Origin: Chloroflexota bacterium
GTDB taxonomy: Bacteria; Chloroflexota; Anaerolineae; Anaerolineales; Villigracilaceae
Length of the DNA: 64,000 nt
Direction of reading: 5' to 3'
NCBI GenBank assembly: GCA_021414245.1
Contig: JAIOOU010000015.1
Location: 401,608-465,607 of the forward strand
Shown piece by piece: positions 52,624 through 61,405 of the stretch (the stretch's first letter is position 1; every line of letters starts with the position of its first letter). The notes beneath the pieces were generated by a model. That model had not been told where the DNA came from and made no database searches. It saw only the letters and a list, made by a program, of their open reading frames with translations. A program made the translations under genes and the position numbers.

Positions 52624-53757
52624 ATGAAAGTAACTGTCCTTCAGGAAAACCTGGCACGCGGTTTGAGCATTGTCTCCCGCGCTGTTTCGCCGCGCAGCAC
52701 ACTCCCTGTTTTATCAAATATTCTGATCGCAAGCGATGAAGGCCGGTTGCGGCTCTCGGCCACCAACCTTGAGTTGGGCATTACCTGTTGGATCGCGGCG
52801 CGGATCGACGAGGAAGGCTCCACCACGGTCCCGGCCCGCACTTTCGCGGATTTGGTGAATACCCTGCCCGGGGATCAGGTTCAATTGGCCCTGGATGTGA
52901 AAACCCAAAACCTGCATGTCAAAGGCGGCACGTCCAATAACGACATCAAGTGCATCGATGCACAGGAGTTTCCTCCGCTGCCTGTTCCGGAGATGGAAGG
53001 CGCCGTGCAGTTGAATGTCTCTGATTTCAAAGAAATGATCCAGCAGGTGGCTTTTGCCGCTTCCACCGATGAGGCACGCCCGGTGTTGATGGGTGTCTTG
53101 CTGCACGTGGAAAAAGACAAACTCACCATGGCGGCGGCGGATGGCTTCCGTCTCTCCGTCCGCAAGGCCGTGCTTTCCAACCCGGTACCCCAACCTTTGA
53201 ATTTGATCATTCCCGCGCGGGCCTTGAATGAGCTGGCGCGTGTGGCGGGTGACAGCGAGGAACCGATCTACATGGTCTCTCCGAAGAACCGCGGACAGGT
53301 CCTGTTCCGTGTCAAGGATGTGGAAGTGGTTTCGCAATTGATTGACGGCACTTTTCCGGATTATCAGCAGATCATTCCGCGCAATTACAAATCACGCACT
53401 TTGGTTTCCACCGCGTCACTGCTCAAAGCCTGCAAGCAGGCCGAGATCTTTGCCCGCGAAGGCTCGAACGTGGCGCGCTTCGACATTAAGCAAGCCAACG
53501 GCGAAATGCAGCCCAGCGAAGTGGAGATCTCCGCCACGTCGGAGGAAACAGGCAAGAACGAGACCATCGTCGAAGCCACTGTGGATGGTGGCAGTGTCCT
53601 GATCGCCTTCAATGTGAAATTCCTGCGCGAGGCTTTGGAGATCATCAAGACCCCCAATGTGGCCCTGGAAACTTCCGCAGCCAATGCACCTGGAGTGGTC
53701 CGGCCGGTGGGGGATGACAATTTCCTGCATGTCATCATGCCGATGCATTTGGGATAG
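52624..53757 (+). CDS. dnaN: DNA polymerase III beta sliding clamp
   Basis: 377 residues, the usual length, in three clamp domains. Recognised pieces: MKVTVLQENLARGLSIVSRAV, LPVLSNILI, ISCW-like LGITCWI, PARTFADLVNTLP, a middle domain with FAASTDEARPVLMGVLL and ADGFRLSVRK, and DGTFPDYQQIIPR, ending with HVIMPMHLG, which carries the hydrophobic-pocket residues. It holds polymerase III on DNA. Here it stands alone about 20 kb from oriC, without dnaA or recF next to it. Confidence 0.95.
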   Translation: MKVTVLQENLARGLSIVSRAVSPRSTLPVLSNILIASDEGRLRLSATNLELGITCWIAARIDEEGSTTVPARTFADLVNTLPGDQVQLALDVKTQNLHVKGGTSNNDIKCIDAQEFPPLPVPEMEGAVQLNVSDFKEMIQQVAFAASTDEARPVLMGVLLHVEKDKLTMAAADGFRLSVRKAVLSNPVPQPLNLIIPARALNELARVAGDSEEPIYMVSPKNRGQVLFRVKDVEVVSQLIDGTFPDYQQIIPRNYKSRTLVSTASLLKACKQAEIFAREGSNVARFDIKQANGEMQPSEVEISATSEETGKNETIVEATVDGGSVLIAFNVKFLREALEIIKTPNVALETSAANAPGVVRPVGDDNFLHVIMPMHLG

Positions 53758-53779
53758 AAATAAAGTTTGAATCAAAAAC

Positions 53780-53808
53780 TCCGGACAGAAAATGGTCCGG
53801 ATTTTTTT
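53780..53808 (+). terminator. Rho-independent terminator of dnaN
   Basis: TCCGGAC / GTCCGGA with an 8-base loop and TTTTTTT. Confidence 0.88.
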
Positions 53809-53833
53809 GTTGTTTGCGAAAAGAACATTTGTT

Positions 53834-54661
53834 CTAAATACTTGCCGCTTCATTCTTGACCGGGAAGCTGCTCCTGAGTCGAATGGCATAGAGCAGCAAC
53901 CCGACCCCAAGAAGCGCGACCAATGATTCCAACCCGAGGGTTCCAAGTAAAACATTTGAACCCGCCAGGATCTTTGGATAGAGATAGACGGCCAATGCGT
54001 CCACGAATGCATGCCATAACAATGCGAACCAAAACCATTTGCGTTGTCCGCTGACAAGGCTATACATGACCAGCACCGATAAGCCAATGTGTAAACACAT
54101 GGCCGAGATGCGCTCCATGAACCCGAAGAATGGCATGATGTCCGGCTGTGACCAGAAGGATGTCAGCTGCGTTTTTACAGCTTCGATTTGATCGGCTGGA
54201 ATTCCCAGCTGGGATAGATCCGTCATGCCGCGCATGGCCGTCATTTGCGCAAGCGTTGAGATCGCCATGAGGCCGATGAAGATCGCTTCGATGCCGCCAT
54301 GTCCGAGACCGATCGTAATTCCATCCTCCCAGGTCCGCGAATTTTTCATGATGTACTTGAACAGAACATATCGGGAGGTCTCTTCAAAAATACCCGCAAG
54401 CAATCCAAGCAAAACCGCATTGAAGATCACACTCCAGGATTCAGGCGGTGAAGGCAGGGTGCCATTCTTGAACATCGCAGTCAGTCCATACAGGAATGGA
54501 ATGTGCAGGATCTGTGACGCGATGAAGGTCAATGCACCGGCGATGAATAACCCGCGAAAGTTCTTGAAAGATAATTGAAATCTTTTTGCTATGAAATATC
54601 CCGCCACAAGCGGCAGAAGGATCATGCCGATGGCGCTAATAATGATGTTTGTGATTAGCAT
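53834..54661 (-). CDS. YhfC-family intramembrane metalloprotease-like protein
   Basis: 275 residues, seven to eight hydrophobic helices. EETSRYVLFKYI (about 93-104) gives a Glu-Glu motif, GLGHGGIEAIFIG (about 118-130) and WHAFVDALAVY (about 210-220) give the later His sites. This E-E / H / H layout is that of YhfC and related CPBP-like membrane proteases. It may process peptides or act in bacteriocin self-protection. First of a run of leftward genes beyond dnaN. Confidence 0.78.
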   Translation of the reverse strand: MLITNIIISAIGMILLPLVAGYFIAKRFQLSFKNFRGLFIAGALTFIASQILHIPFLYGLTAMFKNGTLPSPPESWSVIFNAVLLGLLAGIFEETSRYVLFKYIMKNSRTWEDGITIGLGHGGIEAIFIGLMAISTLAQMTAMRGMTDLSQLGIPADQIEAVKTQLTSFWSQPDIMPFFGFMERISAMCLHIGLSVLVMYSLVSGQRKWFWFALLWHAFVDALAVYLYPKILAGSNVLLGTLGLESLVALLGVGLLLYAIRLRSSFPVKNEAASI

Positions 54662-54680
54662 TTATGTCTCCAATTTCTGT

Positions 54681-54899
54681 TTATGCGGGCATGCTGCGGA
54701 GTCTCCTGGTTGCGTTGGAGAGCGGCCGCTTGGCAACAACGGTCACTTTGCCGCTGCCTTCGGGAGTGTAGACGTGAGTGACCTCCCAGCCCTGTTCACC
54801 CCATTCATTCAACATGGCTTCAATGTTCTCGTCCCTTGTACCAAAAATACTTCCTATGGTCTGCACCCGGTATTCCCATTGTTTGATTTCCTCTATCAT
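54681..54899 (-). CDS. DUF4177 small protein
   Basis: 72 residues. WEYRVQTIG at the N-terminus, LNEWGEQGWEVTHVY in the middle and VTVVAKRPL at the end are the DUF4177 pattern, a short beta-alpha-beta-beta domain of unknown role. It lies 19 bases before the YhfC-like gene on the same strand, probably in one transcript. Confidence 0.75.
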   Translation of the reverse strand: MIEEIKQWEYRVQTIGSIFGTRDENIEAMLNEWGEQGWEVTHVYTPEGSGKVTVVAKRPLSNATRRLRSMPA

Positions 54900-54943
54900 T
54901 TTTGCTCCTGATTTATAAATTGAGAAAGAATTGCCATTCTTCT

Positions 54944-55594
54944 TTAGGCTTTTATTTCATTGTGATACAAAATATATGAATAGATCACGAGAAACAAACT
55001 TGACCCGACAAGTGGAACGAACGCAAGTAAAAAAGCTGACATGCCGCCAAGCAAACCTCCGATCAAGGCAAGCACCCCGGAGATCATAAACAGGGTCGAG
55101 CCGACCTGGTGCGTTTTGTCCCAGACCGAATCGCTGGAAAGGGTCCAGGGAGTTCGTATCCCGATAAAGAAATTGCGCTTTGCTTTTTCCAGCAGGTATC
55201 CAATGGCGATGAACAGGAATCCCATGAAGGGCAGCAGGATCGCGCTGATCTTGTAATTCTGATAACCAAGGTTCCATGCCAGGGTCAGGCCATGGACATA
55301 CAGCATGAAGGCAACGATCAGCACCGTAAACAGGTTGAAGTTCTTGCGGAATTGGGCAATGTTTGCCTTGAGCGGGTCAATGTTTGGAATGGCAAGGAAA
55401 AGAAGAAACAAGCCAAGGGCAACGAGCGGCAATTGGAATACTCCCCAGGGTTTGCCCACATAGCCGTCCACCTGGTCATACTGGTTCCAATGGGAAGCCA
55501 TTTGTTCCGGAAGACGATTCCACAATACGGCGCCGGCTATCAAGGTCAGGCCAATCAGCGTGAACGAAATAATGGATGCCGTTTTCGTGCTCAT
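54944..55594 (-). CDS. SdpI-family membrane protein (copy 2)
   Basis: 216 residues from ATG 55594, with AAGGAGAAAA upstream; the longer open frame begins inside the parS site and is not used. DUF1648-type N-terminus (LWNRLPEQMASHWNQYDQVDGY) and SdpI half (KRNFFIGIRTPWTLSSDSVWDKTHQ), with six helices. SdpI confers immunity to the SdpC toxin in Bacillus. It is a clear tandem duplicate of the gene at 55665-56315. Last gene of a gntR-slipin-sdpI-sdpI row. Confidence 0.88.
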   Translation of the reverse strand: MSTKTASIISFTLIGLTLIAGAVLWNRLPEQMASHWNQYDQVDGYVGKPWGVFQLPLVALGLFLLFLAIPNIDPLKANIAQFRKNFNLFTVLIVAFMLYVHGLTLAWNLGYQNYKISAILLPFMGFLFIAIGYLLEKAKRNFFIGIRTPWTLSSDSVWDKTHQVGSTLFMISGVLALIGGLLGGMSAFLLAFVPLVGSSLFLVIYSYILYHNEIKA

Positions 55595-55610
55595 TTTTTC
55601 TCCTTGAGCT

Positions 55611-55626
55611 TGTTTCACGTGAAACA
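55611..55626. other. parS site (ParB binding), perfect
   Basis: TGTTTCACGTGAAACA, a perfect 16-base palindrome identical to the widely conserved parS consensus. It sits in the gap upstream of the second sdpI gene, about 23 kb from oriC. Confidence 0.92.
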
Positions 55627-55627
55627 T

Positions 55628-55665
55628 AAAACTGCGCGGCTCTTGGAAAAAAGCCGCGCAGTTTT
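55628..55665. terminator. Bidirectional terminator-like hairpin next to parS
   Basis: AAAACTGCGCGGCT / AGCCGCGCAGTTTT with a 10-base loop, directly after the stop of the first sdpI gene on the minus strand. Confidence 0.85.
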
Positions 55666-56315
55666 TATGCCTTGGTTTCGTTGCGATACAGCACGTATGA
55701 ATAGACCACCAGAAATAGGGTTGAGCCGATCAGGGGAACGAACATCAACCAGAAGGCCGTCATGCCGCCGAAAATACCGCCGATCATGGCAAACACCCCG
55801 GAGGCCATGAACAGGATCGCACCGAGTTGATGCGTCTTATCCCAAACACTGTCACTTGACAAAGTCCACGGGGTGCGGATGCCGATGAAGAAGTTGCGTT
55901 TTGCCTTCCTCAGCATGAACCCAATGGCGATGAACAACACGCCCATGAACGGCAGCATGGCTGCGCTCATTTTAAAGTTCGTGTTTCCCAGGCTCCAGGC
56001 CAGAGTCAGCCCGTGGATGTAGAGCATAAAGGCGATGATCAGCACAATGAAAATGTTGAAGCTTTCGCGAAATTGCGCGATGTTCGCCTTGAGCGGATCG
56101 ATGTTCGGGACCACCAGGAAAAGTCCCAGCATTCCGAGTGTGACCAGTGGCATCATGAAGACGCCCCAAAATTTTGGCATGGTTCCATTTACCTGATCGT
56201 TGACATCCCAGTGCGATGCCATTGGGTCCGGCAGTTGATTCCAGAGCACGGCCCCGGCGATTACGGCGACGGCGATCAATGCAAGTGCAATAAGGGTTGT
56301 GGTTTTGGTTGACAT
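55665..56315 (-). CDS. SdpI-family membrane protein (copy 1)
   Basis: 216 residues, CAGGAGAAAA before ATG 56315. Same plan as its duplicate: LWNQLPDPMASHWDVNDQVN, PNIDPLKANIAQFRESFN, and KRNFFIGIRTPWTLSSDSVWDKTHQ, with six helices. The two copies look at least two-thirds identical by eye and share the parS site just upstream, so the duplicated block included parS. Probable role: immunity or lantibiotic/peptide stress response, regulated by the GntR protein of the same row. Confidence 0.88.
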   Translation of the reverse strand: MSTKTTTLIALALIAVAVIAGAVLWNQLPDPMASHWDVNDQVNGTMPKFWGVFMMPLVTLGMLGLFLVVPNIDPLKANIAQFRESFNIFIVLIIAFMLYIHGLTLAWSLGNTNFKMSAAMLPFMGVLFIAIGFMLRKAKRNFFIGIRTPWTLSSDSVWDKTHQLGAILFMASGVFAMIGGIFGGMTAFWLMFVPLIGSTLFLVVYSYVLYRNETKA

Positions 56316-56329
56316 TTTTCTCCTGAAAT

Positions 56330-56345
56330 TGTTTCACGTGAAACG
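56330..56345. other. parS site (ParB binding), one mismatch
   Basis: TGTTTCACGTGAAACG, 15 of 16 to the parS palindrome, 719 bases from the first site and in the same position relative to its sdpI gene. Confidence 0.88.
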
Positions 56346-56348
56346 TGA

Positions 56349-57290
56349 TTATTTATTTTCCTTGGGCATGTTGTTCTGGGCCATGGCTACCATGCCGCTC
56401 ATCCCGCCCAGATTCATCGAGTCGACTGCGGAGGAAGGCACGATCACCAGGGCGCCTTTTTCTTTCAGACCTTCAAACAGCATGTTCATGGCGCGCAAGT
56501 GCAAAGCGGTGGGATTGTTGATGTAGGCTTTTGACGCTTCTGCGAAAGAGGCTGCGATCTGCTGCTCGGATTCGCCCAGGATCATGCGGGATTGACGTTC
56601 GCGTTCGGCTTGCGCCTGACGGGACATTGCATTCTCCAGATCGGGCGGGATGATCACATCCCGGATCTCGACCGATTGCACGGTCACACCCCAGGGCGTG
56701 GTCCGTTCGTCAATGATCTTCTGCAGATCGGCATCCATTTTTCCACGGCCGGTCAAAATGTCAGCCAGGCTCATTTGACCGATGATCTCGCGCAAGGCAG
56801 TCTGTGCAGCCCACGAGATCGCGGAGTTGTAATCTGTGACCTCAAGCGCGGCCTTCTCCGCATCCCATACCACCCAAAATAATACGGCATCCACGTCCAC
56901 GGGAACAGTGTCCTTCGTCAGGGTTTTCTCCGCGGAAAAAGATGTCACGGCCACGCGATGATCGATCCACATGACTGCTGTGTCAATGATCGGAATGATC
57001 CAGAATAATCCCGGCCCTTTCAAACCGATAAACTTTCCCAGACGCAATACCACTACTTTTTCCCATTGTGAGGCGACCTTCATTGCGAACAGAAAATATG
57101 CAGCTACCAGGGCCCAGCCAATGACCCACGCGCCAAGCGCAACATCCGGAAAACGGCCATCGCCGATGATCGCACCCAGCATGGCAATGATCAGGAAAAT
57201 CCCGAACAATGCGCCTGCGATCGGTGCGATATGCTGTTCATCTTTTTTTGTTTTTCTTTCGATTGCTGACTTCATAAACTTTGTATTCAT
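56349..57290 (-). CDS. Slipin/stomatin-like SPFH (band 7) protein
   Basis: 313 residues, ACAAGGAG before ATG 57290. Two N-terminal helices (about 20-65) then the SPFH domain: VVLRLGKFIGLKGPGLFWIIPIID, VTSFSAEKTLTKDTVPVDVDAVLFW and SVEIRDVIIPPDLENAMSRQAQAERER. The C-terminal coiled coil ends in a Gly/Met tail. It scaffolds membrane microdomains; partner proteases (NfeD) are not adjacent. Second gene of the gntR-led row. Confidence 0.9.
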   Translation of the reverse strand: MNTKFMKSAIERKTKKDEQHIAPIAGALFGIFLIIAMLGAIIGDGRFPDVALGAWVIGWALVAAYFLFAMKVASQWEKVVVLRLGKFIGLKGPGLFWIIPIIDTAVMWIDHRVAVTSFSAEKTLTKDTVPVDVDAVLFWVVWDAEKAALEVTDYNSAISWAAQTALREIIGQMSLADILTGRGKMDADLQKIIDERTTPWGVTVQSVEIRDVIIPPDLENAMSRQAQAERERQSRMILGESEQQIAASFAEASKAYINNPTALHLRAMNMLFEGLKEKGALVIVPSSAVDSMNLGGMSGMVAMAQNNMPKENK

Positions 57291-57314
57291 TTTTGCATTC
57301 TCCTTGTTACCAAT

Positions 57315-57734
57315 TTATTCTTCCTGATTTGCATGCGTTTCTTTTTTGGACTTCAGACTGTCTCTCACCATCTGGCTGACCTCTCTTTCGGAAAACCCCA
57401 GGCGGATGGCTTCGGCGATGAACCTGAGTGTGAGTGCTTCAAGCGATTCATGCCTGAGCTTTTCATTAACTTCCGGCGGCGGCTTCTCTGTAATATACGT
57501 TCCTCTTCCTTGTTGGGTGGAGATGATACGGACTTCATCCAGAATGCGATATGCGCGTGCCACTGTGTTGAAATTCACCCGCAATTCCTGGGCGAGTGCG
57601 CGGACTGTCGGTAATTGATCTCCAGGTTTCAGGATTCCATTCGCAAGCTGGCTTGGGATCTGATTTACGATCTGTGTGTAGATGGGTAATCCGGAATGAA
57701 AATCGAGGTGCAGGGTGAGCTTCTTTTCAGCCAT
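57315..57734 (-). CDS. GntR-family regulator, YtrA type
   Basis: 139 residues, AAGGAACCCT before ATG 57734. Winged helix at about 10-75: LPIYTQIVNQI, GILKPGDQLPTVRALAQELRV and NFNTVARAYRILDE, with the wing QQGRGTYI. The short C-terminus (about 60 residues, helical) lacks a ligand domain and fits the YtrA subfamily. It probably represses its own row, slipin-sdpI-sdpI; TACAAT repeats upstream (ATACAATTAGTACAATAC) overlap the expected promoter and could hold its operator. Confidence 0.88.
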   Translation of the reverse strand: MAEKKLTLHLDFHSGLPIYTQIVNQIPSQLANGILKPGDQLPTVRALAQELRVNFNTVARAYRILDEVRIISTQQGRGTYITEKPPPEVNEKLRHESLEALTLRFIAEAIRLGFSEREVSQMVRDSLKSKKETHANQEE

Positions 57735-57939
57735 AGGGTTCCTTGTATTGTACTAATTGTATCATTGTCATAATTGTACTCATGCTGGGAATTTTGTCAA
57801 GGGGCTGCCGGGTTGACCAGTCGCCCGCCGGGTATCCGTTTCCAGCTTGGAAGGAGGCGTGCCTGCATACGGTCCTCTTATGATTTTAAGATTATCTGCA
57901 TGGTAGAATTCATGCGCATGAATTAAAGGAGTGTATAAA

Positions 57940-58827
57940 ATGGAATCAAAAACTGGTACATGGACTGAGAAGAAGGGTTTGGCCCAAATGTTAAAAGGCG
58001 GCGTCATCATGGATGTGGTGAACGCCGAGCAAGCCAGGATCGCAGAAGAAGCCGGCGCATGTGCGGTGATGGCCCTCGAACGCGTCCCTGCCGATATCCG
58101 CGCGGACGGCGGAGTTGCACGCATGTCAGATCCTGACATGATCCTGAAGATCATGGATGCCGTCAGCATCCCGGTCATGGCCAAGTGCCGCATTGGTCAT
58201 TTTGTGGAGGCCCAGATCCTGGAGGCGATCGGTGTGGACTACATCGACGAATCCGAGGTGCTGACCCCGGCTGATGAAGAGCATCATATTTTGAAACACA
58301 ACTTCAAGGTGCCGTTCGTGTGCGGGTGCCGTAATATTGGCGAAGCGCTGCGCCGCATTGGCGAAGGCGCTGCCATGATCCGTACCAAGGGCGAGGCCGG
58401 GACCGGCGATGTCGTGGAGGCGGTCCGCCATGCGCGCACAGTGATCGGCGCCATTCGTCAGTTGCAGGGAATGGGCGATGAGGAATTGATGACCTTTGCC
58501 AAGAACAACGGTGCGCCGTACGAGCTGGTCAGGGAAGTCAAGACTCTCGGCCGCATGCCGGTGGTGAATTTTGCTGCTGGCGGCGTGGCAACCCCCGCCG
58601 ACGCAGCCTTGATGATGCAATTGGGTGTGGACGGCGTTTTCGTGGGGTCCGGTATTTTCAAGAGCGGTGATCCCTCCAGGCGCGCGGCCGCGATCGTGAA
58701 AGCCGTGACCCATTATCAGGACGCCTCCATTCTTGCGGAAGTCAGCAAGAACCTTGGCGAAGCCATGGTGGGACGCAACACCTCCCAAATGCCCGAAGCT
58801 GAAAAAATGGCCGGGCGCGGCTGGTAA
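57940..58827 (+). CDS. pdxS: Pyridoxal 5'-phosphate synthase, lyase subunit
   Basis: 295 residues from ATG 57940, AAAGGAG upstream. The PdxS sequence is very conserved: [46 protein letters not shown] (catalytic Lys), [29 protein letters not shown] and [12 protein letters not shown]. It joins ribose 5-phosphate, glyceraldehyde 3-phosphate and ammonia from PdxT to form PLP. First gene of pdxST. Confidence 0.96.
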   Translation: MESKTGTWTEKKGLAQMLKGGVIMDVVNAEQARIAEEAGACAVMALERVPADIRADGGVARMSDPDMILKIMDAVSIPVMAKCRIGHFVEAQILEAIGVDYIDESEVLTPADEEHHILKHNFKVPFVCGCRNIGEALRRIGEGAAMIRTKGEAGTGDVVEAVRHARTVIGAIRQLQGMGDEELMTFAKNNGAPYELVREVKTLGRMPVVNFAAGGVATPADAALMMQLGVDGVFVGSGIFKSGDPSRRAAAIVKAVTHYQDASILAEVSKNLGEAMVGRNTSQMPEAEKMAGRGW

Positions 58828-58870
58828 ATTAATAATTGTACGGACACTGCGTCTGTACGGATATCGGAAT

Positions 58871-59449
58871 ATGAAAATCGGAGTCCTCGCCCTGCAAGGC
58901 GATTTTGCAGAACATATCTCCATGCTGAAACGCATCGGGGTAAATACAGTGGAAGTGCGCCTGCCCGAGCATTTGAATTTTCTGGACGGCCTGATCATCC
59001 CCGGCGGGGAGTCTACAACCATTGGCAAGCTGGCAGTGGCCTATGGTCTGATGGAACCGTTGAAGGAGTTTGGCCGGCAGCATGCCATGTGGGGAACCTG
59101 TGCGGGCGCCATCTTTCTGTCCAAAGATGTCAGCCGTGAACAGCCATTGCTGGGTTTGATGGATATTAAAGTGCAGCGGAATGCCTTCGGCCGGCAGGTT
59201 GATTCGTTCGAAACCGACCTGGAAATTGATGAGTTGATGAAGGCCACCGGGACGGAGCACCCCTACCATGCCGTCTTTATCCGCGCCCCGTTGATCGAGT
59301 CGGTGCACGGGGACGCAAAGATCCTGAGCGCACTGGAAGACGGACGCATTGTGGCAGCGCAGGAGGGGCATTTGCTGGCCACCTCGTTTCATCCCGAGCT
59401 GACGAACGATACGCGTTTTCATGAATATTTTGTTTCATTAGCATCGTAG
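58871..59449 (+). CDS. pdxT: Pyridoxal 5'-phosphate synthase, glutaminase subunit
   Basis: 192 residues from ATG 58871. KIGVLALQGDFAEHI at the N-terminus, GLIIPGGESTTIGKL (oxyanion region), WGTCAGAIFL with the nucleophile Cys, and SFHPELTND with the His-Glu pair identify PdxT. It releases ammonia from glutamine for PdxS; gene order and 43-base spacing support the pair. Confidence 0.95.
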   Translation: MKIGVLALQGDFAEHISMLKRIGVNTVEVRLPEHLNFLDGLIIPGGESTTIGKLAVAYGLMEPLKEFGRQHAMWGTCAGAIFLSKDVSREQPLLGLMDIKVQRNAFGRQVDSFETDLEIDELMKATGTEHPYHAVFIRAPLIESVHGDAKILSALEDGRIVAAQEGHLLATSFHPELTNDTRFHEYFVSLAS

Positions 59450-59495
59450 GGGCGGGACGCCAGGCGCCTGCCTTATTTTATAAACCAACCACCCA

Positions 59496-60416
59496 ATGTC
59501 CATCCGCCCCCTTGATCTTCTGGATCTTCCCACGATCGCACGTTATCGAAACGATGTGTTGACTCTCGATAGCGCACGTGCCCTTACGCGCGGTCATCCG
59601 CTTGGGGCCATGGGGCTGCTGGCCTACATCAATCCCGCCAGGCATTTGTATGCGGCCATCGCCAATGGCGGCGAAGATGCCCTGCTGGGCGGGGTGATCC
59701 ACACGCGCGGCGACAGCTTTGCCAAACTTCTGTATCTTGCCCCTTCATCCCGGCTTGGCGATGCGGAACTTCCCGTTCTCATTGAACATCTTGTCATTCA
59801 GGCGGGCGAATGGAAGGCCTTTCATGTGATCGCTGAAGTGGAGGAATCCAGCGAGGTCTTTCCCGCCCTTCGCATGGCAGGATTCTCCGTCTATGCCTGG
59901 CAAAAGCTGTGGGATGTGAGCATGATCGAGAAGGCAGAATCAGGGACCGGGTCGGATTGGAGGCGGGTGCGGTCCGTGGACCTGCCTGCAGTGCAGAACC
60001 TGCATTATCAGATCGTTCCGCCTTTGATGCAGCCTGTTGAACCGGCTCCCAATCATGTCGGCGGCTTTGTTTATTCCGAGAACGTCAAATGCTATGCCGG
60101 CATCACATCCGGCATGTATGGCATCGTGCTGACCCCCTTGATCCACCCCGACGAACACAATATCGGTCAAAAGATCTCCGCACTGGTCTCCAGTCTGCCC
60201 GATCGGCGCGGACGCAGGATCTATATCAATGTCCGTTCGTATCAAACCTGGCTTGAACCCGCGCTGGTGGACCTTGGCGCGCAGGCTTCCCTGCGCCAGG
60301 CGGTTATGGTCAAACATCTTGTGCGCCTGATCCAGGAAGGTCAACAGGCGCGGGCGCTGCCAAGCACCGCCGGTGTTCAGGCCTCGCGCATCAGCCGGAT
60401 GGATATCGATGAGTAA
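59496..60416 (+). CDS. Conserved hypothetical, GNAT-like fold possible
   Basis: 306 residues. No clear motif. The N-terminus MSIRPLDLLDLPTIARYR is of the kind that opens GNAT domains, and the strand-helix pattern continues (AYINPARHLYAAIANG, LPVLIEHLVIQAGEWKAFHVIAEV). The second half repeats the plan (VRSVDLPAVQNLHYQIV ... RRIYINVRSYQTWLEPALVDLGAQ). The acetyl-CoA loop is not convincing in either. No ribosome site was found before the ATG. It begins a tight four-gene row with overlaps of 8 and 1 bases to the next genes. Confidence 0.6.
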   Translation: MSIRPLDLLDLPTIARYRNDVLTLDSARALTRGHPLGAMGLLAYINPARHLYAAIANGGEDALLGGVIHTRGDSFAKLLYLAPSSRLGDAELPVLIEHLVIQAGEWKAFHVIAEVEESSEVFPALRMAGFSVYAWQKLWDVSMIEKAESGTGSDWRRVRSVDLPAVQNLHYQIVPPLMQPVEPAPNHVGGFVYSENVKCYAGITSGMYGIVLTPLIHPDEHNIGQKISALVSSLPDRRGRRIYINVRSYQTWLEPALVDLGAQASLRQAVMVKHLVRLIQEGQQARALPSTAGVQASRISRMDIDE

Positions 60417-60729
60417 CTGGCACAAGTATGATGCGGATCCAAACACCCCGCGGGCCGGAGCGGAAGACGGTGCCATCCTGCGCGATGACGAGCACGAACA
60501 AGGCGCGCGCATTACCCTCAAACGCGAGGAAAAGTTTTTATCCATCTCCAGTCACATTTACGGTTGGATCAACCACACCCGTTTCTTTAATACGGTTTCC
60601 GAAGCGATGCGCGAATACCGGTCCATGAAAAGGGCGATGGGGGATGTTTTGGTTGTGGTCCACGCGGCGGATTCAAAAGACATCAGGATCTGGGAAGCGA
60701 TCTCCGAATTTGTCAGGCGGTTCCCATAA
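60409..60729 (+). CDS. Conserved hypothetical protein
   Basis: 106 residues from ATG 60409, overlapping the previous stop by 8 bases. Begins MSNWHKYDADPNTP, then an acidic start (EDGAILRDDEHEQG) and a mixed alpha/beta domain (ITLKREEKFLSISSHIYGWINH, DVLVVVHAADSKDIRIWEAISEFVRRF). No domain was recognised. Its stop overlaps the ATG of the HAD gene (TAATG), so translation is coupled. Confidence 0.65.
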   Translation: MSNWHKYDADPNTPRAGAEDGAILRDDEHEQGARITLKREEKFLSISSHIYGWINHTRFFNTVSEAMREYRSMKRAMGDVLVVVHAADSKDIRIWEAISEFVRRFP

Positions 60730-61403
60730 TGTTGAAGGCGTTGATCTTTGATTTCGACGGGCTGATCCTCGACACGGAGACACCCGAGGTTTTGGTTTGG
60801 CAATCCATTTATGAAGGCCATGGATTCAAACTGCCCGTGCATGAATGGGAGAAAACTGTCGGGGGATACGGCATCTCGAACTTTGACGCGGCCGAACATC
60901 TTGCGGGTCTTTCCTCGGGAGAGCTGGATCCTGTTTCATTGAGATCGCGCTACCGAAAAGCTGCGGACGAGATCATCCATGCCAGCCCGGTCCTGCCGGG
61001 TGTGGTTCCCCTGATCGAGCAGGCCAGGAACAGGGGTATGAAGGTTTCCATCGGTTCCAGCTCTCCGCATTCCTGGGTCGATACCCATGCGAAACGGTTG
61101 GGGATATTTCATTACTTCGACCACGTGATCTGCGCCGACGATGTTGCGCCTGGCCGCACAAAGCCCAACCCGGATATTTATTTGAAGGCGCTTGAGCAGC
61201 TTGACGTTAAAAAGGAAGCGGCGGTTGTTTTTGAGGATTCGCTCAATGGTGTGCTGGCAGCCCGCCGGGCGGGCATCTTTGTGGTGGCAGTCCCGAATCC
61301 TTTAACGGCCAAAATGGGCGTTTCCGGCGACCTGACCGTTTCATCCCTGGCCGATCTTTCGCTGCAGGCGTTGACCGATGCCGTCAACCGGGGACCGGGA
61401 TAG
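60729..61403 (+). CDS. HAD-superfamily hydrolase, beta-phosphoglucomutase-like
   Basis: 224 residues. Motif I FDFDGLILDTE (about 6-16; nucleophile and acid/base Asp), motif II SIGSSSPHSWV, motif III KPNPDIYLKAL and motif IV VVFEDSLNGVLAARRAG place it in subfamily IA with a cap of the beta-phosphoglucomutase/phosphatase kind. Likely dephosphorylates or isomerises a sugar phosphate. Overlaps the upstream gene by one base and precedes the next by 2. Confidence 0.88.
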   Translation: MLKALIFDFDGLILDTETPEVLVWQSIYEGHGFKLPVHEWEKTVGGYGISNFDAAEHLAGLSSGELDPVSLRSRYRKAADEIIHASPVLPGVVPLIEQARNRGMKVSIGSSSPHSWVDTHAKRLGIFHYFDHVICADDVAPGRTKPNPDIYLKALEQLDVKKEAAVVFEDSLNGVLAARRAGIFVVAVPNPLTAKMGVSGDLTVSSLADLSLQALTDAVNRGPG

Positions 61404-61405
61404 CC

